Shown piece by piece: positions 23,413 to 34,052 of a stretch of DNA of 64,000 bases. This stretch comes from Hibiscus mutabilis. Taxonomy: Eukaryota; Streptophyta; Magnoliopsida; Malvales; Malvaceae. How positions within the stretch are numbered: position 1 is the first letter of the stretch; the number at the start of each line of letters is the position of its first letter. The DNA is taken from NCBI GenBank assembly GCA_019671005.1, contig CM033744.1, positions 11,648,128 through 11,712,127 of the forward strand. The letters are read 5' to 3'. The position numbers and the translations under genes are program-made. The notes below the pieces were generated by a model. It was not told the DNA's origin. It ran no database searches and worked only from the letters and a program-made list of their open reading frames with translations.

Positions 23413-23651
23413 ATGGCCATGTCTGATTTTGCACCACAGAATCAGCAGGTTCCATCTTCAATCCAAATCATCCGGTTCTATTGACACTTCTTTGTTCTTT
23501 TTGATAACCTACTTTATTTTTGGTGTTGGTTTTTATGAAAGGATATCCTACTGCTGATCCCCCTGCTGCTCAGAACAAGTGCTTCCCCCGTTCAAAGAAG
23601 AAAGGAGACAGAGGCTTCATTGAAGGATGGTAAGAAATACACACGTATTAT

Positions 23652-24300
23652 GGCCATGTTTGGCAAACAACTTTTTGAGTTAAAATTAGAGATTTAAAAT
23701 ATGTTTAGAAGTTTGATCAGTCAAATCCGCTAATTTAGATGTTTGGTAAATAAATGATTGTAATAGCGGATTGGGTTGAAACCCCTCATCTTGAAAAAGC
23801 TCACTTTAGGAATTTTTTTAATTAGAGGTTTGGATAAAAGACTTGTAAAGACTCTTTTGTCCTTGATAATTATATTTTTTAAATAACATAAATTTGAATA
23901 ACTAATAAAATTAAAAAATAATTCCACAAATAAGAAATTTATATATATGCATCTAAATTTAATAATTATTAGAATTATATTAAAAAGATAGTTTTACAAA
24001 TAAAAAATTAATATATACATCCTTCGTATATGATTAGTAATAATATTAAAAAATAATTTTCACAATCTAAATAATATTAATGGATACAAAATATTAATAA
24101 CTAATAAATTATTCAAACAAGTATTAAATATAATCGCGTCCTTATATGTTATTTTGTTTGTTCAAATAATCAAACAACTATAAACTATCAGTTAATTTTA
24201 CCAAACACTTTTATACAACAATCTAATGCAATCCACTAGTCAAATTAGTTAATGTTATCAGCTAATATAATCCGCTATTTGCTAATTGCCAAACATGGCC
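23652..24300. mobile_element. MITE in intron 2 with GGCCATGTTTGGCAA ends
   Basis: A perfect 15-bp terminal inverted repeat occurs at 23652-23666 and 24286-24300, with further subterminal inverted copies containing atccgct. Such ends are common in plant hAT MITEs. The target duplication is not clear because both flanks are TA-rich. Confidence 0.8.
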
Positions 24301-24307
24301 TATATAT

Positions 24308-25767
24308 ATAGGGGGTTAGGATCCACTTACATTATATATGTAGTGTAGCGATGTCTTTTCTCGCTAAAAAATGAGTTTTGTTTTTATTTTGTTTTTTTCT
24401 TCCGCGTGGAGTTTTAGAAAACCCGCATTTTATTTAAAATTGGAGTCGCCACCGGCCACTCAAGGTGGACCGGACACCGTAGAAAACCAGTGATTTCAAA
24501 TTGATGGGTTCGGGAGTCGGTTACGGATGGGGAAGGATTAGCACCCCCACACCGCCCAAAATTGGTACTTTAATAATTACCGCTTTATTAATATTAGACT
24601 TTCCGGATTAAAGTGACGATTAAATTAAAATTTGATTATAAGTGCGAGTAAATTTTAAAGGCCCCGTTATTCGAGAGTAAACGCCCAACCACTATCACTA
24701 CGCCGATCATCGGCCCGTTTACGCTCGAATAAAAGGGCACCGCATTGACAAAAAATATATGTTCGTTATGCAAACTTAAAAAACATGACAAATATAAATA
24801 AATACCCTGCGATAAAAAATATAAATAAATACTAACATAATGAAATAGTAACATAACATAAATAAAATACTAATCTAAAACATACATACATAACTATTAA
24901 TTTAACACATAAATAAAAACATATCTAACATAAATAAAATAATAATCTAAAACATACATACATAAATATTAATCTAACTTATAAATAAAAACATATCTAA
25001 CATAAATAAAACAATAATATAAAACATAAATTTAAAACATACTAATCTAAAACATAGATAAACATACAAATTAAAAACACAATTTTAAATTAACTACTAC
25101 TTCATTAAAATATAAAAATTACAACATAAATAAAAAGGAAAGAAAATATACCTAACTAGGAGTTCGAATGACGAACCCCGACGAAACCTCACCGAGATCT
25201 ACCACGACCTCTCCAAAAATATTAACTAGATCGGACCTAAAATAGGACCCCGATCGAACCGACTAGGACCGAGGACACTATCTCAGTCTTGGGCTAGCCC
25301 GGAGCTAAAGCTCCCTTATTTGGCCAAAGCCCAGCCGATTGCCTCAATTGCTTCCCCCTCTCAATTTCAATTTTGCTTCCTCCCAATTGCGTTTCCAATC
25401 TTGCATATTTATAGGGGTAAGGTGGGTGACGTGGAGCCTTGTGCTCCACTCCCCTCTCCTTTTTTTATTATTATTTTTTTACTTATTTTTTTTAAGATTA
25501 ATAATATTATTACAACAATACCAAAAAATTCTAAAATTCGGACAAAAATGAGTGATTACATGTAGAACTCAATTACTATTACATTTTTTGGACAGTTGGA
25601 TTATGGAAATAAATAGATAAGATTGTTTTCTTATATTTTTTTCCTGTGATAATCTTTACGTTTTCTATTGTTAATCACATACATCTATTTACCTTCATCC
25701 AACGGTCTAAAAAATGTATAAAACTTTCAAGTTTTATATAGTGTGAGAGGATTTTCTCTCTCTATAT
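24308..25767. mobile_element. Fold-back MITE split by an LTR insertion
   Basis: The arms at about 25575-25620 and 25675-25725 are inverted copies (acattttttggac and gttggat against atccaacggtc and taaaaaatgt). The outer ends (24311-24345 and 25728-25765) are weaker inverted copies around aggatcc and ttatat. The left arm is interrupted by the LTR at 24349-25560. Confidence 0.5.
24349..25560 (-). mobile_element. Solo LTR (Gypsy, Tat-like), minus strand
   Basis: The 5-mer tgtag lies on both sides (24344-24348 and 25561-25565). On the minus strand the segment starts TGTAATCACT. It carries the ggagtcgccacc, gggagtcggtta and gggaaggattagcacccc blocks that also appear, in the opposite orientation, in the LTR at 41553-43818. 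No internal region is present, so it is a solo LTR. Confidence 0.7.
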
Positions 25768-25788
25768 ATATCTATCTATATATATATA

Positions 25789-26249
25789 TGCATTTGACCT
25801 GGACCCAACGAGTTTTGAACCGACTCTATAGGGTAGGATTTTTTTAAAAAAAATCTAGCTCAAGTCAATTCGGGTTGGGTGAAAATATTAAATTTTGTGT
25901 CGGGTTTAGGGTGAAAACCCTGATGAGGTATTTGTACAATTTCCATGTATTTAGGGGTAACTATTATAATGATCTCTCTTTGTATATTTTTTTTCAATTA
26001 CACCCTTAATTTTATTGAATAAAAAAGGAAAGAGATTAGGGATAGTTACTATAAATAACCCTCTTTATATATTTTTTCCCTATTATCCCCTTTATATTTA
26101 ATAAAAATGAAAGAAAAAAAAAACTTGTTTCGGTTAGGATGAAAAATTACCACATGTCTAGTCGGGTCGGATTCAAGTAGAAACCTTTATATTTTCGGGT
26201 TGGATTCGGGACCGGGTTAGTCAAAAATCCACCCGTGCCCATCCCTAAT
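25789..26249. mobile_element. MITE-like relic with a cccatcccta end
   Basis: The right end (gtgcccatccctaa) is the inverted form of the agggatggc-type ends seen elsewhere here, and the interior has many cgggt motifs. The left end is uncertain. Confidence 0.4.
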
Positions 26250-26447
26250 ATATAACAGTTTTGTTTGTAAATGTTCATGCAGAATTGTTCCAAAAACGAA
26301 GATAATTCTGAAAAAATAGTTCAATCATGTCACTTCACTAACCTTGTATTTTGTTTGATCTACTTCCTTCAATCTAATAATTTTGAGTTATAACTACAGC
26401 TTGTGTTCGCTCTTTGTTGCTGTTGGCTCTGCGAAGCTTGCTTCTAA

Positions 26448-26879
26448 ACCATGCTTTGAGGAACCGCACCTATGTGATTGGTTGAATACTTATACGAGGG
26501 ATATTACTTATTTGGTTGTGATCGTTGTTGGTCATAGTTAGTAATAAAAGTAGACTAGTCCTGAATTTACTAAACTATATTTGGAGGTGTGTTTTCATCC
26601 TGTTTATTTTAAAAACATTTCTCTTTCATGTTTTTCAACACCTTTACAATCCGATTTTGATTTGTACTATGATATGAAAATATTATATTGTAAATGGGAC
26701 AAATCAGTAAACTGAATTTGAAGAGTTATCTCGCAATAACTTGTATAATATCTAATCTCGCAATAACTAGAATTTCAACTTTTACTACAGAATGCACAAA
26801 CCCTACTTTTCAGAAGTGAGTCCAAAAAACACTATCAAATTTGGTTTACACTTGGGAATTTATTCTCTGCCGAATCATC
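26448..26879. other. 3' flank of the CYSTM locus
   Basis: AT-rich, probably 3' UTR and spacer. Nothing else seen. Confidence 0.35.
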
Positions 26880-28651
26880 AAATTTGTTTGTTTGGCAGAG
26901 AGGAAAGAAAATTGGAAATGTGGAAAAATGAAGTGATGGAAAAATATATGGATAAAAATATTTTTTTTCTTTTCATCGGTTTTCTTGGTTGAGAGGGTGC
27001 AAACTTAGAAAGAAAATAAGTTTCTTTCCTCTCTATTGCTTGGTACAATAGAAAAGTGAGAGGAAAGAAAATTAAGCTTTGAAAACTATAATTTATTTTT
27101 CATTTTTATAATTTAGTTGAATGTTTTTTATATGATTATTTTTATTCAACTCAGTCTCTAAAAATTTTATTTCATCAAAAATTGATCTCTATTTGTTTCT
27201 AATTATTACAATTTAATCTAATATTTTTAATGTAGTTTTATTTTTTACAACTGAGTCCAATGTTTTTAATATGGTTTTATTTTTGTCCAGTTTAGTCCAT
27301 AAAATTTTTATTTAATCTAAAATTGACCTTTATTTATTTCTAATTTTTATAATTTAGTCTAATATTTTTATAATTTAATCTTGAGAGGTTCACTATCAAT
27401 GTAACACCTAATACCCGATACAAGCGAATCCAACCTAAATATCGAATGCTACAAATGGCTCATTCGTGGCCTAAAAACATATTTTAAAAAATAAACATAT
27501 TTGATTGCATGAAAGTAAACAAACAACATGAACATGAAGATGAAACAATTAACTAATGTCACCCGAGAAAATACAAATTTAAAAACTTAAAAAAATAAAC
27601 GATTTAACAAAAATGCATTTTGGTAATTTTACAAGATTTAAACCCAAAAAACATTCAAAACTTAAATACAAGTTTAATATAAGTATAAACATCTTATACC
27701 TCTATTTTTCTAATAAAAAGAAATTAAAATTGAAGTAAATTTAACCGAATTGAGGTTTAGGGACTAAAATGTAAATAATTCATAAAGTTGGATTTTAAAT
27801 TAAAATTTCAGTTTCAGGTCCGTATTAGACTCATTGATTCCAATTAGACTTAATGGTAAATTCTTTTTGAAATAAAATTTGAAATAGAGTGTTAATTGCA
27901 AAAATACATAGTTTATGGGCCATTTTGAAAACATTCATAAAATACAGGGGACAGTTTTTCAAAAAGTGAAATTAAACCTTTCTTTATGAAATCAATATCA
28001 TCATTAACATATAGACCAAGTTTCAGGTTAATCGGAGCTAAAACGAGTCCTTAATTGCAATTATAAAATTAGTGATTGAAATGTAAAGTTTGAAATTATA
28101 AGGTAATGGATTAAATTATAAAATAGAAATAAATAGAGGTCAATTCCAAATTAAATAAATTTTGAGGGATTAAATTGAAAAAAATAAAACCATAGTAAAA
28201 TTATTAGATAAAATTAAAAATAAATATTGGTCAATTTTAGATTAAATAAATATTTTAGGGATTAAAGTGAACAAAATATCATTATATTAATAATATTGAA
28301 CTTAATAATAAAATTTAAAACAATTAAGGGTAAATTCTAGATTAAATAAATTTTTTAGAGACTAAATTGAACAAAAATAAAATCGTAATAAAAATATAGG
28401 ATGAAACTATTTTAAATATAATTTGATAATTTTTATTATTAAAGTATGATAGCTTTCACTTTTCTTTCCTATTTTCCACCCAATTTTCGAGAGAAAACTA
28501 TTTGTATAGCAAAAAGGAAATTACCTCCCATCCTATTTTCTTTCCTTCCAATTTTTCACTCTATCAAGAAACCATTAAATTTATTTTCTTTCCAATTTTC
28601 TCTTTCCTCCTTCATTCCTTCCAATTTTCCACCCAACTAAGCAAAGCCTTA
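26880..28651. mobile_element. Fold-back element of about 1.8 kb
   Basis: The ends contain inverted copies of ggaaagaaaattgg-type sequence (26899-26915 against about 28580-28630). A second, inner pair of inverted blocks lies at about 27150-27390 and 28110-28440. Between them, near 27400, a tgtaacacctaatacccg stretch looks like the start of an LTR fragment. ORFs here are chance. Target duplication not identified. Confidence 0.45.
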
Positions 28652-28992
28652 ACGCTAGAATAGGAAGGAAGACTACATAGAGGGGGTACAAGCAATCAAG
28701 TTGGAAGATGGTGGATTCTCCTAACAAATGATAATTATCAAATTTATAGAACCCGTGATATTTTTCTGCTTTAATCACTGATATCTAGTTTATTGGCCTA
28801 CTAATCCGGATCGAGTTTTGTATAGTTTTAATATGGGGAGACCCTTCTAACCTAATTTTCACCATGCACAACATCGGGATTCTAGCTCCTGTCATTGCTT
28901 AAGGGACCTAGCGTCATATCACACTAAACCAACTGGCTGTTGGTAGAACCCATGATATTTTAGAGCTGCAATATGATACATCCATACATATC
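28652..28992. other. Spacer
   Basis: No gene or bounded repeat seen. Confidence 0.35.
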
Positions 28993-29474
28993 AACCACAG
29001 GGTCGACCCTAGGCTTTTGGTGGCCCAGAGCAAACCTACAAATTAGACCCTAAATTAAGTTCGTGCTGGTTTATCACGGTTACGAACATAATGAATGCTA
29101 TTTCGGCCACTGCGAGTATTGTGGTTGTGAATTTTTTTAATAACATATGCTATTGTGGATAAGGATGGGCAAAACTCAACTCGACTAAAAAAAACTAAAT
29201 TATTCAACTCGACTCGATGCAGAAAAACTCGACTCATCTTGACTCGACTAGTGATTTAATAAATTTGACTCTACTTGAAAATTTTCAAATAAAGATCGAG
29301 TTATAAAATGAAAATTCGAGTAACTCGAAGTTTTTAGAAACTAGTGGATCAATTTTTAAGCTCGAGTTGAGTCCCCCAATTCTATCTGATATATCTATCA
29401 CATATGAAGAAAATATGATATATATATATATATTGTACAATAGAACTTCTATAAATTAACGCTCAATAAATTAA

Positions 29475-30152
29475 GGCTTAAGTGTCAAATAAGTGCCCAA
29501 ACTATAGATTTTTTCAGATAGGTGCCCAAAGTTTTTTTCGGGACAAGTAGGTGCCTAACATTTTTAAAGTTACCCATTCAGGTGCCCCGTCGTTAACTTA
29601 CTTTAAAAAATCCTTATATTTACCAAAATTCACAAAATAACCCTAAAATCCCTAGATCCCTAAATCTGGCCACTATGTTGTCGTTCATCACGTTGTCGGC
29701 GTCCTAATGAAGCTTTTTTCTCTTGCCGCAAGACTTAAATGTCGCTCGTTGGTCGATCAGCCAATCGTTTTTTTCTTTCGCAAGTTCGACTTTATTTCAA
29801 TGATAGGCACTCCGTTTGTCAACTATCGGCGACAGGAGGATGGGGACATAAGTGGTGGGCACGCTATTAGCGATTGACGATGGTAACAACTGTAATCGAG
29901 TTTTGGGACTTAAGAATTTAGGGATTTAGGGACTATTTTGAGGATTTTTGAGAATTTTAGGATATTTTTGAAAATAAAACATGCCACGTGTCATGTTTTT
30001 ATTGGCTAACAGAATTTTTTAATGGCTGTTAACGTCAAGGCACCTAAATGGAAACTTTGAAGACGTTATGCACCTATTTGGCCCGAAAAATACTTTGGTC
30101 ACCTATTTGGAAAAAAAATGTATAGTTTGGGTACTTATTTGACACTTAAGCC
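29475..30152. mobile_element. MULE MITE nested in the pogo-like element
   Basis: A perfect 9-bp duplication, ataaattaa, flanks it (29466-29474 and 30153-30161). Both ends begin ggcttaagtgtcaaataagt (right end read inverted). The GC-richer middle (29690-29900) is similar in layout to 14486-15315. No transposase. Confidence 0.9.
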
Positions 30153-30322
30153 ATAAATTAATAACCTCTCTAAAATAATATTTTTTTGTCCAGACTTGGG
30201 CCCAAGGTTTAAATTAATAATTTCTATAAATTAATAAGATAATAATTTTCTAGAAGACCCTTATATAAATTTATGGTCCTTCAATATTATAAATTAATAA
30301 TTCTATAAAATTATAAATATAA

Positions 30323-30511
30323 CTAGGACAACTTAGTAAAATATGATTCTATTGTTGTTCGCTTCTTCTTAAAATTTAAATCTAGTTGTATATTATCTCT
30401 AACTTTCCTTACTAAATCCAAAAATTTTGGTGTTGCGTTCGATATTGTACCTTGACTAACTTTCAAATGAAAATTTTCACCAATCCACTGTTGCAAATAT
30501 TTTGAGTGCAT
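30323..30511 (-). pseudogene. pogo/Tigger-type transposase DNA-binding fragment
   Basis: A 62-codon frame on the minus strand contains LQQWIGENFHLKVSQGTISN, the pattern of the second helix-turn-helix (CENP-B/Tigger-type) of pogo-family transposases. The DDE catalytic domain is absent, so no activity is expected. It lies inside the element with matching pogo-like ends, which supports the call. Confidence 0.65.
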
Positions 30512-31194
30512 GTGGGGTGATCTCTCTTATACTCACATAGTGCTTTACGTATTTGATGTGTCATGGTTGGTTTTTGGACACCTTTTCGATGTGAAGCCAT
30601 GGTTGGTTGGTTTTAATTTGGATTGACTAATTAAGAATGTTTGATGTTGTTTATACAGTGGTTGATTTCCTTACCATACATGAACTTGCATTAAGCTTTA
30701 ACTAGTACTACGTACTATAATAAACTTTGTTTTTTAGGTGTATGTATTATATTTAATTAGTAACATTGTATATGAACATCATTCAATTAGTCAGTACAAT
30801 GTATATGCTTTATGCATGAAGAATAGTGTAGGTTTGTTAAATCGAAAAAAATCTCTTTAAATTAATAAATTATTAATTTATCAATTAATTAACACCTCTT
30901 TAAATTAATAAAATTACGTGGTCCCAACATTATTAATTTATAGAGGTTTTATTGTATATGGTTATAGAAAGTCGTTTTAATTGGAACTAATTAGTACCAT
31001 AACGTTATAAATGTTTACAATTAAATTTGAACATAAACTCGAATAACTCAGAATTTTTGACTCGGCTTGACTCGATCGAATATCCACCCCTAATTGTGGA
31101 CATAACGGTTGCAGGTATCGAGGTTTCGGATGGTATCACTACTACCATATAACGGTTGTTGTTGCGGTTACATATTGCTATTTAAATCTTTCTC

Positions 31195-31398
31195 CCTAAT
31201 AACAAGTATTGAAAATAAATTAAATTTTAAGAGTATGTCCGTAATAACAAGTATTGAAAAAAAGCCCCAGGTAACAAGTATTGGAAAAAATACACCCTAA
31301 TAACAAGTATTGAAGAAAATGAGTTTTAAAAGTATGCTCATAATAACAAATATTGGGGGAAATCGGGCCCCTAATAACAAATATTAGAAAAAAATAAA
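31195..31398. repeat. Minisatellite around AATAACAAGTATT, left half
   Basis: Six to seven copies of a unit of about 25-40 bp, each with taataacaagtattg or a close variant. The array is cut by the MULE at 31408-32934 and resumes on its far side. Confidence 0.75.
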
Positions 31399-31407
31399 TA
31401 AAATTTA

Positions 31408-32934
31408 GGGTAAAGTTCACAAAAGGTCACTAAACTTTGATCAATTATTTAATTTGGTAACCAAACTTTCAATTGTTTCAATGTTACCATTAAACTTTTA
31501 GTTTTGCTCTAATTTGGCCACTGACCCGTTAACGGCCGTTAAAAGGTGGCGTGGCTATTAAATTTTTTTATAATAACACATTTAGTCCTCTATGTTTACA
31601 TATTCAAACAATTTAGTCCATATTCAAAAGAAATAATAAATTTAACCCTCATTATTTTAATTTGACCTTTTTTTTAATTAAAAATAATGTTGTTGTTGCT
31701 GCTGTGTCTTCCTTCTGTGAATATCTCTCACCGTAAGAAATTTATCTGCTTTCCTAAGACGCGTGATTACGCAAAACTGGTCTATCTTATCCAATTTCTA
31801 CTTCATGCTTAGAAACCGATACACTAGTTTATTCTTGGCTTCTTGATGATTGATAATCCTGAGTACAAAGTATGATTCTTATGAATGCCGCATGATAAAT
31901 TGGGGATCAAACTTGATAGATCCTATGGTTGTATACATGCAACTCTTAAAAGCTCTGGTGTTTAACTTTACAGGTGTTTCGACCGGTGTAGTCTCTACAG
32001 CTGCTGCATCTCTTATGTCCGATAGTGGGGGCGCAACCTTGTAAAATTGCAGAATGTCAATATTATACTTTTACATTTTAATCTTTTTCATGCTCTGTCA
32101 CTGCTGTTTTTATTCTCATGACGAATGATTTAAAACGATATGGGGGTGAATTCGAGGAGTTTCTATACAGAAGATGTAGAAGTTAGTTGAGCCTTAAACT
32201 TGAAATTCCTATCCTAAAACTTCTCCTAATGGACATATTTGATTCCACGTAGGGATGGCAACAGGCCGCCCCGCCCCAACCCAAAATTTAAACCACTCGA
32301 CACGATTTCGACTCGACCCAACTCTAATATATTCTATCATCGACCTGACATAATAAAAAATATAATCCGACTTCGGCCCGACTTGATATTTTAATAAAAA
32401 CCTGATTAAATCTGACTCGACCCGAAAAAAAGTAATAAAAATATTAAATGTAATATATAATAAATATATATAAATATATCGGGTCGGGTCGGGGAAATTT
32501 TACACTAAATCCGAACCCGGCCTGGCCTGACTTTATTTTTTCAATAATCCGACCTGACCCGAACCCGATTTTTTTAAAAAAAACCGTCCCTATCTAGTCG
32601 GGTATGAACATGAATTAGCCAATACAAGCAAACTAAAATATCGACTACAAACAACGATCCTTAAATCATATAAATAGGGATTATGGTTTAGGGTTAAATT
32701 ATTTTTAATTAAAATTTAAAAATAGGGCCAAATTGAAATGATGTGTAAATAATGATTGTTAAATTTATTATTTCTTTTGAATTAGGACTAAATTGTTTGA
32801 ATGTGCAAACGTGGAGGACTAAATGTGTTATTATACAAAACTAAAAGTTTAATGGTAACATTGAAGTAATTGAAAGTTTGGTTACCAAATTGAATAATTG
32901 ATCAAAGTTTAGTGACCATTTGTGAACTTTACCC
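31408..32934. mobile_element. MULE with long TIRs, Pack-MULE candidate
   Basis: Ends are inverted copies over more than 200 bp (start gggtaaagttcacaaa; also taatggtaacattga-type blocks). Flanking 9-mers taaaattta and taaatttta differ at one base. The middle has an exon-like block at about 31974-32041, preceded by a pyrimidine-rich tract and tttacag and followed by gtaaaat, open in one frame. This suggests captured host sequence, but I cannot identify a source gene. Confidence 0.8.
32254..32590. mobile_element. Small MITE inside the MULE
   Basis: Starts tagggatggcaacagg and ends accgtccctatc, with cccga and gggtcgg motifs between. Same style as 14109-14272. Target duplication not evident. Confidence 0.5.
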
Positions 32935-32943
32935 TAAATTTTA

Positions 32944-33060
32944 AGAGTATACTCTTAATAATAAATGTTGAAAAAATTATTAACAAGTATTAAAAAAATA
33001 AACTCTTAATAATAGGTATTAAAAATTTACACTTAATAACAAATATAATTAAAAAACGTT
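32944..33060. repeat. Minisatellite around AATAACAAGTATT, right half
   Basis: Three to four degenerate units (ttaataataaatgttg, ttaacaagtatta, ttaataacaaatat) continue the array that the MULE split. Confidence 0.65.
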
Positions 33061-33312
33061 ATAAACCTTCCCTGAACTGTGGGCCTTGCCTTTACCTAGG
33101 GGCAAGGCCGGCCCTTGGTAACCATAACATACCAAAATTTAATTAATTGCCGGTAGCAGTTTGTAAAAAAGCCAAATCGAAGTTTACCAGAGGAACAACT
33201 TAAACCTGCCGAAACAGGCCTCTAAAATGTGTTCAAGCTTAGTTAACAGTAAATCATGATAAGATAGGATAATTGCATATGAATTTAAATTTCAAATAAA
33301 AATAAGTGGTGG

Positions 33313-33888
33313 TTTTTTTTTTTTTTTTTGAAACAAAGTTGGAAGTTAAAGAATTATGAGGTTTCAAAATTTCCAGCATCAATAAAAAATTACTTTAAGA
33401 ATGGGAGAAGAACAGCCCAAAACAATGATTTAACCCCCAGGGCAAAGCATTACATAGGATATAAACTGATCCTATACCCCTTCTGTTGTCTGTGTTCCTA
33501 TGTTTTGTCTGTACAACATTCTGACAAGGGGACAAGCCAAGTGCAGGGGATTTCTTTCAGGCTTCAATAGTAATAATATATGAAAAGACCATTCATTTGT
33601 AGTTCACCAATGCCACTTGTGAATTTAAAGAAAAAAAATTAAGGGAAGAAGATGAATACTCGATACAATGTAGCCGTTTCATCCGAGATAGCGCGGTCAA
33701 TCTGAATCTGTTGAAGCAGGTAAGTTATCGGCTTCCTCATCCAGCTGCTTTTTAAGATGCCTCGGAGCAGTTGCATTAACAATCTTGACAAAGAAGTTCA
33801 TGAGCATAAGCCACACGACAGTGTTCCAGATTGAAGCGAATGAAAAACCCCACTTTCCCTTGATGTTTGAAGGCAGAGAGCGCGGGGT
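33313..33888 (-). pseudogene. 5'-truncated processed retrocopy of a membrane-protein mRNA
   Basis: On the minus strand a clean frame begins at about 33888 (TPRSLPSNIKGKWGFSF) and runs about 60 codons to a TGA near 33699, ending NLPASTDSD. It includes a hydrophobic stretch, WNTVVWLMLMNFFVKIV. A 3' UTR of about 365 bp follows and then a run of 18 A (plus-strand T, 33313-33330). The block is flanked by the perfect 10-mer aataagtggt (33301-33310 and 33889-33898). Poly(A), 5' truncation and a 10-bp duplication together are the signature of LINE-mediated retroposition. I do not recognise the parent gene; the piece is its C-terminus with one membrane helix. The frame is still intact over what remains, so the copy may be fairly young. 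Confidence 0.75.
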
Positions 33889-33898
33889 AATAAGTGGT

Positions 33899-34052
33899 TG
33901 TTGTGATCTTGCTTAATTTAAATTATTTGTTTTAGTTTAAATTTTTTATCCTTAGCAACTTCTTAGGTTGCCTGTGCCTGTATAAATGTAACAATGCTTA
34001 GTGAAATTCAAGCAATACATTTTCACAATCTTTTCTAGCTCCTTTCTTTACA
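33899..34052 (+). repeat. 5' LTR of the truncated Copia
   Basis: Runs TGTTGTGATC to TTTACA, 154 bp, with tgtataaatg as the likely TATA region. It starts exactly at the end of the retrocopy's right target duplication. Confidence 0.7.

Larger units (their letters stand above)
23413..26447 (+). pseudogene. CYSTM-type cysteine-rich membrane protein locus, frame broken at exon junctions
   Basis: Three short exons can be read: 23413-23448 (MAMSDFAPQNQQ), 23542-23629 (GYPTADPP, then KKKGDRGFIEG) and 26400-26447 (ending ALCCCWLCEACF and a stop). FIEGC followed by a Cys-rich C-terminal helix is the hallmark of the plant CYSTM family, small stress-related membrane-anchored proteins of about 60-100 residues. 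Introns have GT-AG borders. However, exon 1 ends in phase 0 where exon 2 needs phase 1, as if one G had been lost at the donor. Exon 3 carries two extra bases (cttgtgttc) relative to the frame that gives the Cys motif. Intron 2 is about 2.77 kb and full of transposons. I infer a decayed gene, but sequence error or unusual splicing could also explain the breaks. Confidence 0.65.
29438..30954. mobile_element. pogo/Lemi1-like (Emigrant-type) element
   Basis: The terminal inverted repeats are caatagaacttctataaatt and, inverted, caataaaacctctataaatt, flanked by TA on both sides. They closely resemble the Emigrant/Lemi1 ends of Arabidopsis, which belong to pogo-type Tc1/mariner transposons. A transposase fragment on the minus strand (30323-30511) supports this. 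Without the nested MULE the element is about 0.84 kb, so it is an internally deleted copy. Confidence 0.8.
29160..31092. mobile_element. hAT-type MITE, itself split by a pogo-like element
   Basis: A perfect 8-bp duplication, attgtgga, flanks it (29152-29159 and 31093-31100). Ends are taaggatgggca and, inverted, taggggtggata. Both remaining arms carry actcgac and gactcgat motifs. The middle is taken up by 29438-30954. Confidence 0.8.
28993..33110. mobile_element. Possible outermost hAT-like element enclosing a transposon nest
   Basis: The left end cagggtcgaccctagg and the inverted right end caagggccggccttgcc resemble the cagggccggccc termini of some plant hAT MITEs. Flanking bases agree only weakly (atcaacca and ggtaacca). 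Its native content would be the minisatellite and little else. Confidence 0.35.

Noticed and set aside
23413..26540. Alternative spliced frame of the CYSTM locus as the real protein
   Set aside because: It is open only by chance; the conserved FIEG and CCC motifs lie in the other frame.
33328..33570. 80-codon plus-strand ORF
   Set aside because: It lies opposite the 3' UTR of the minus-strand retrocopy and has no coding character.
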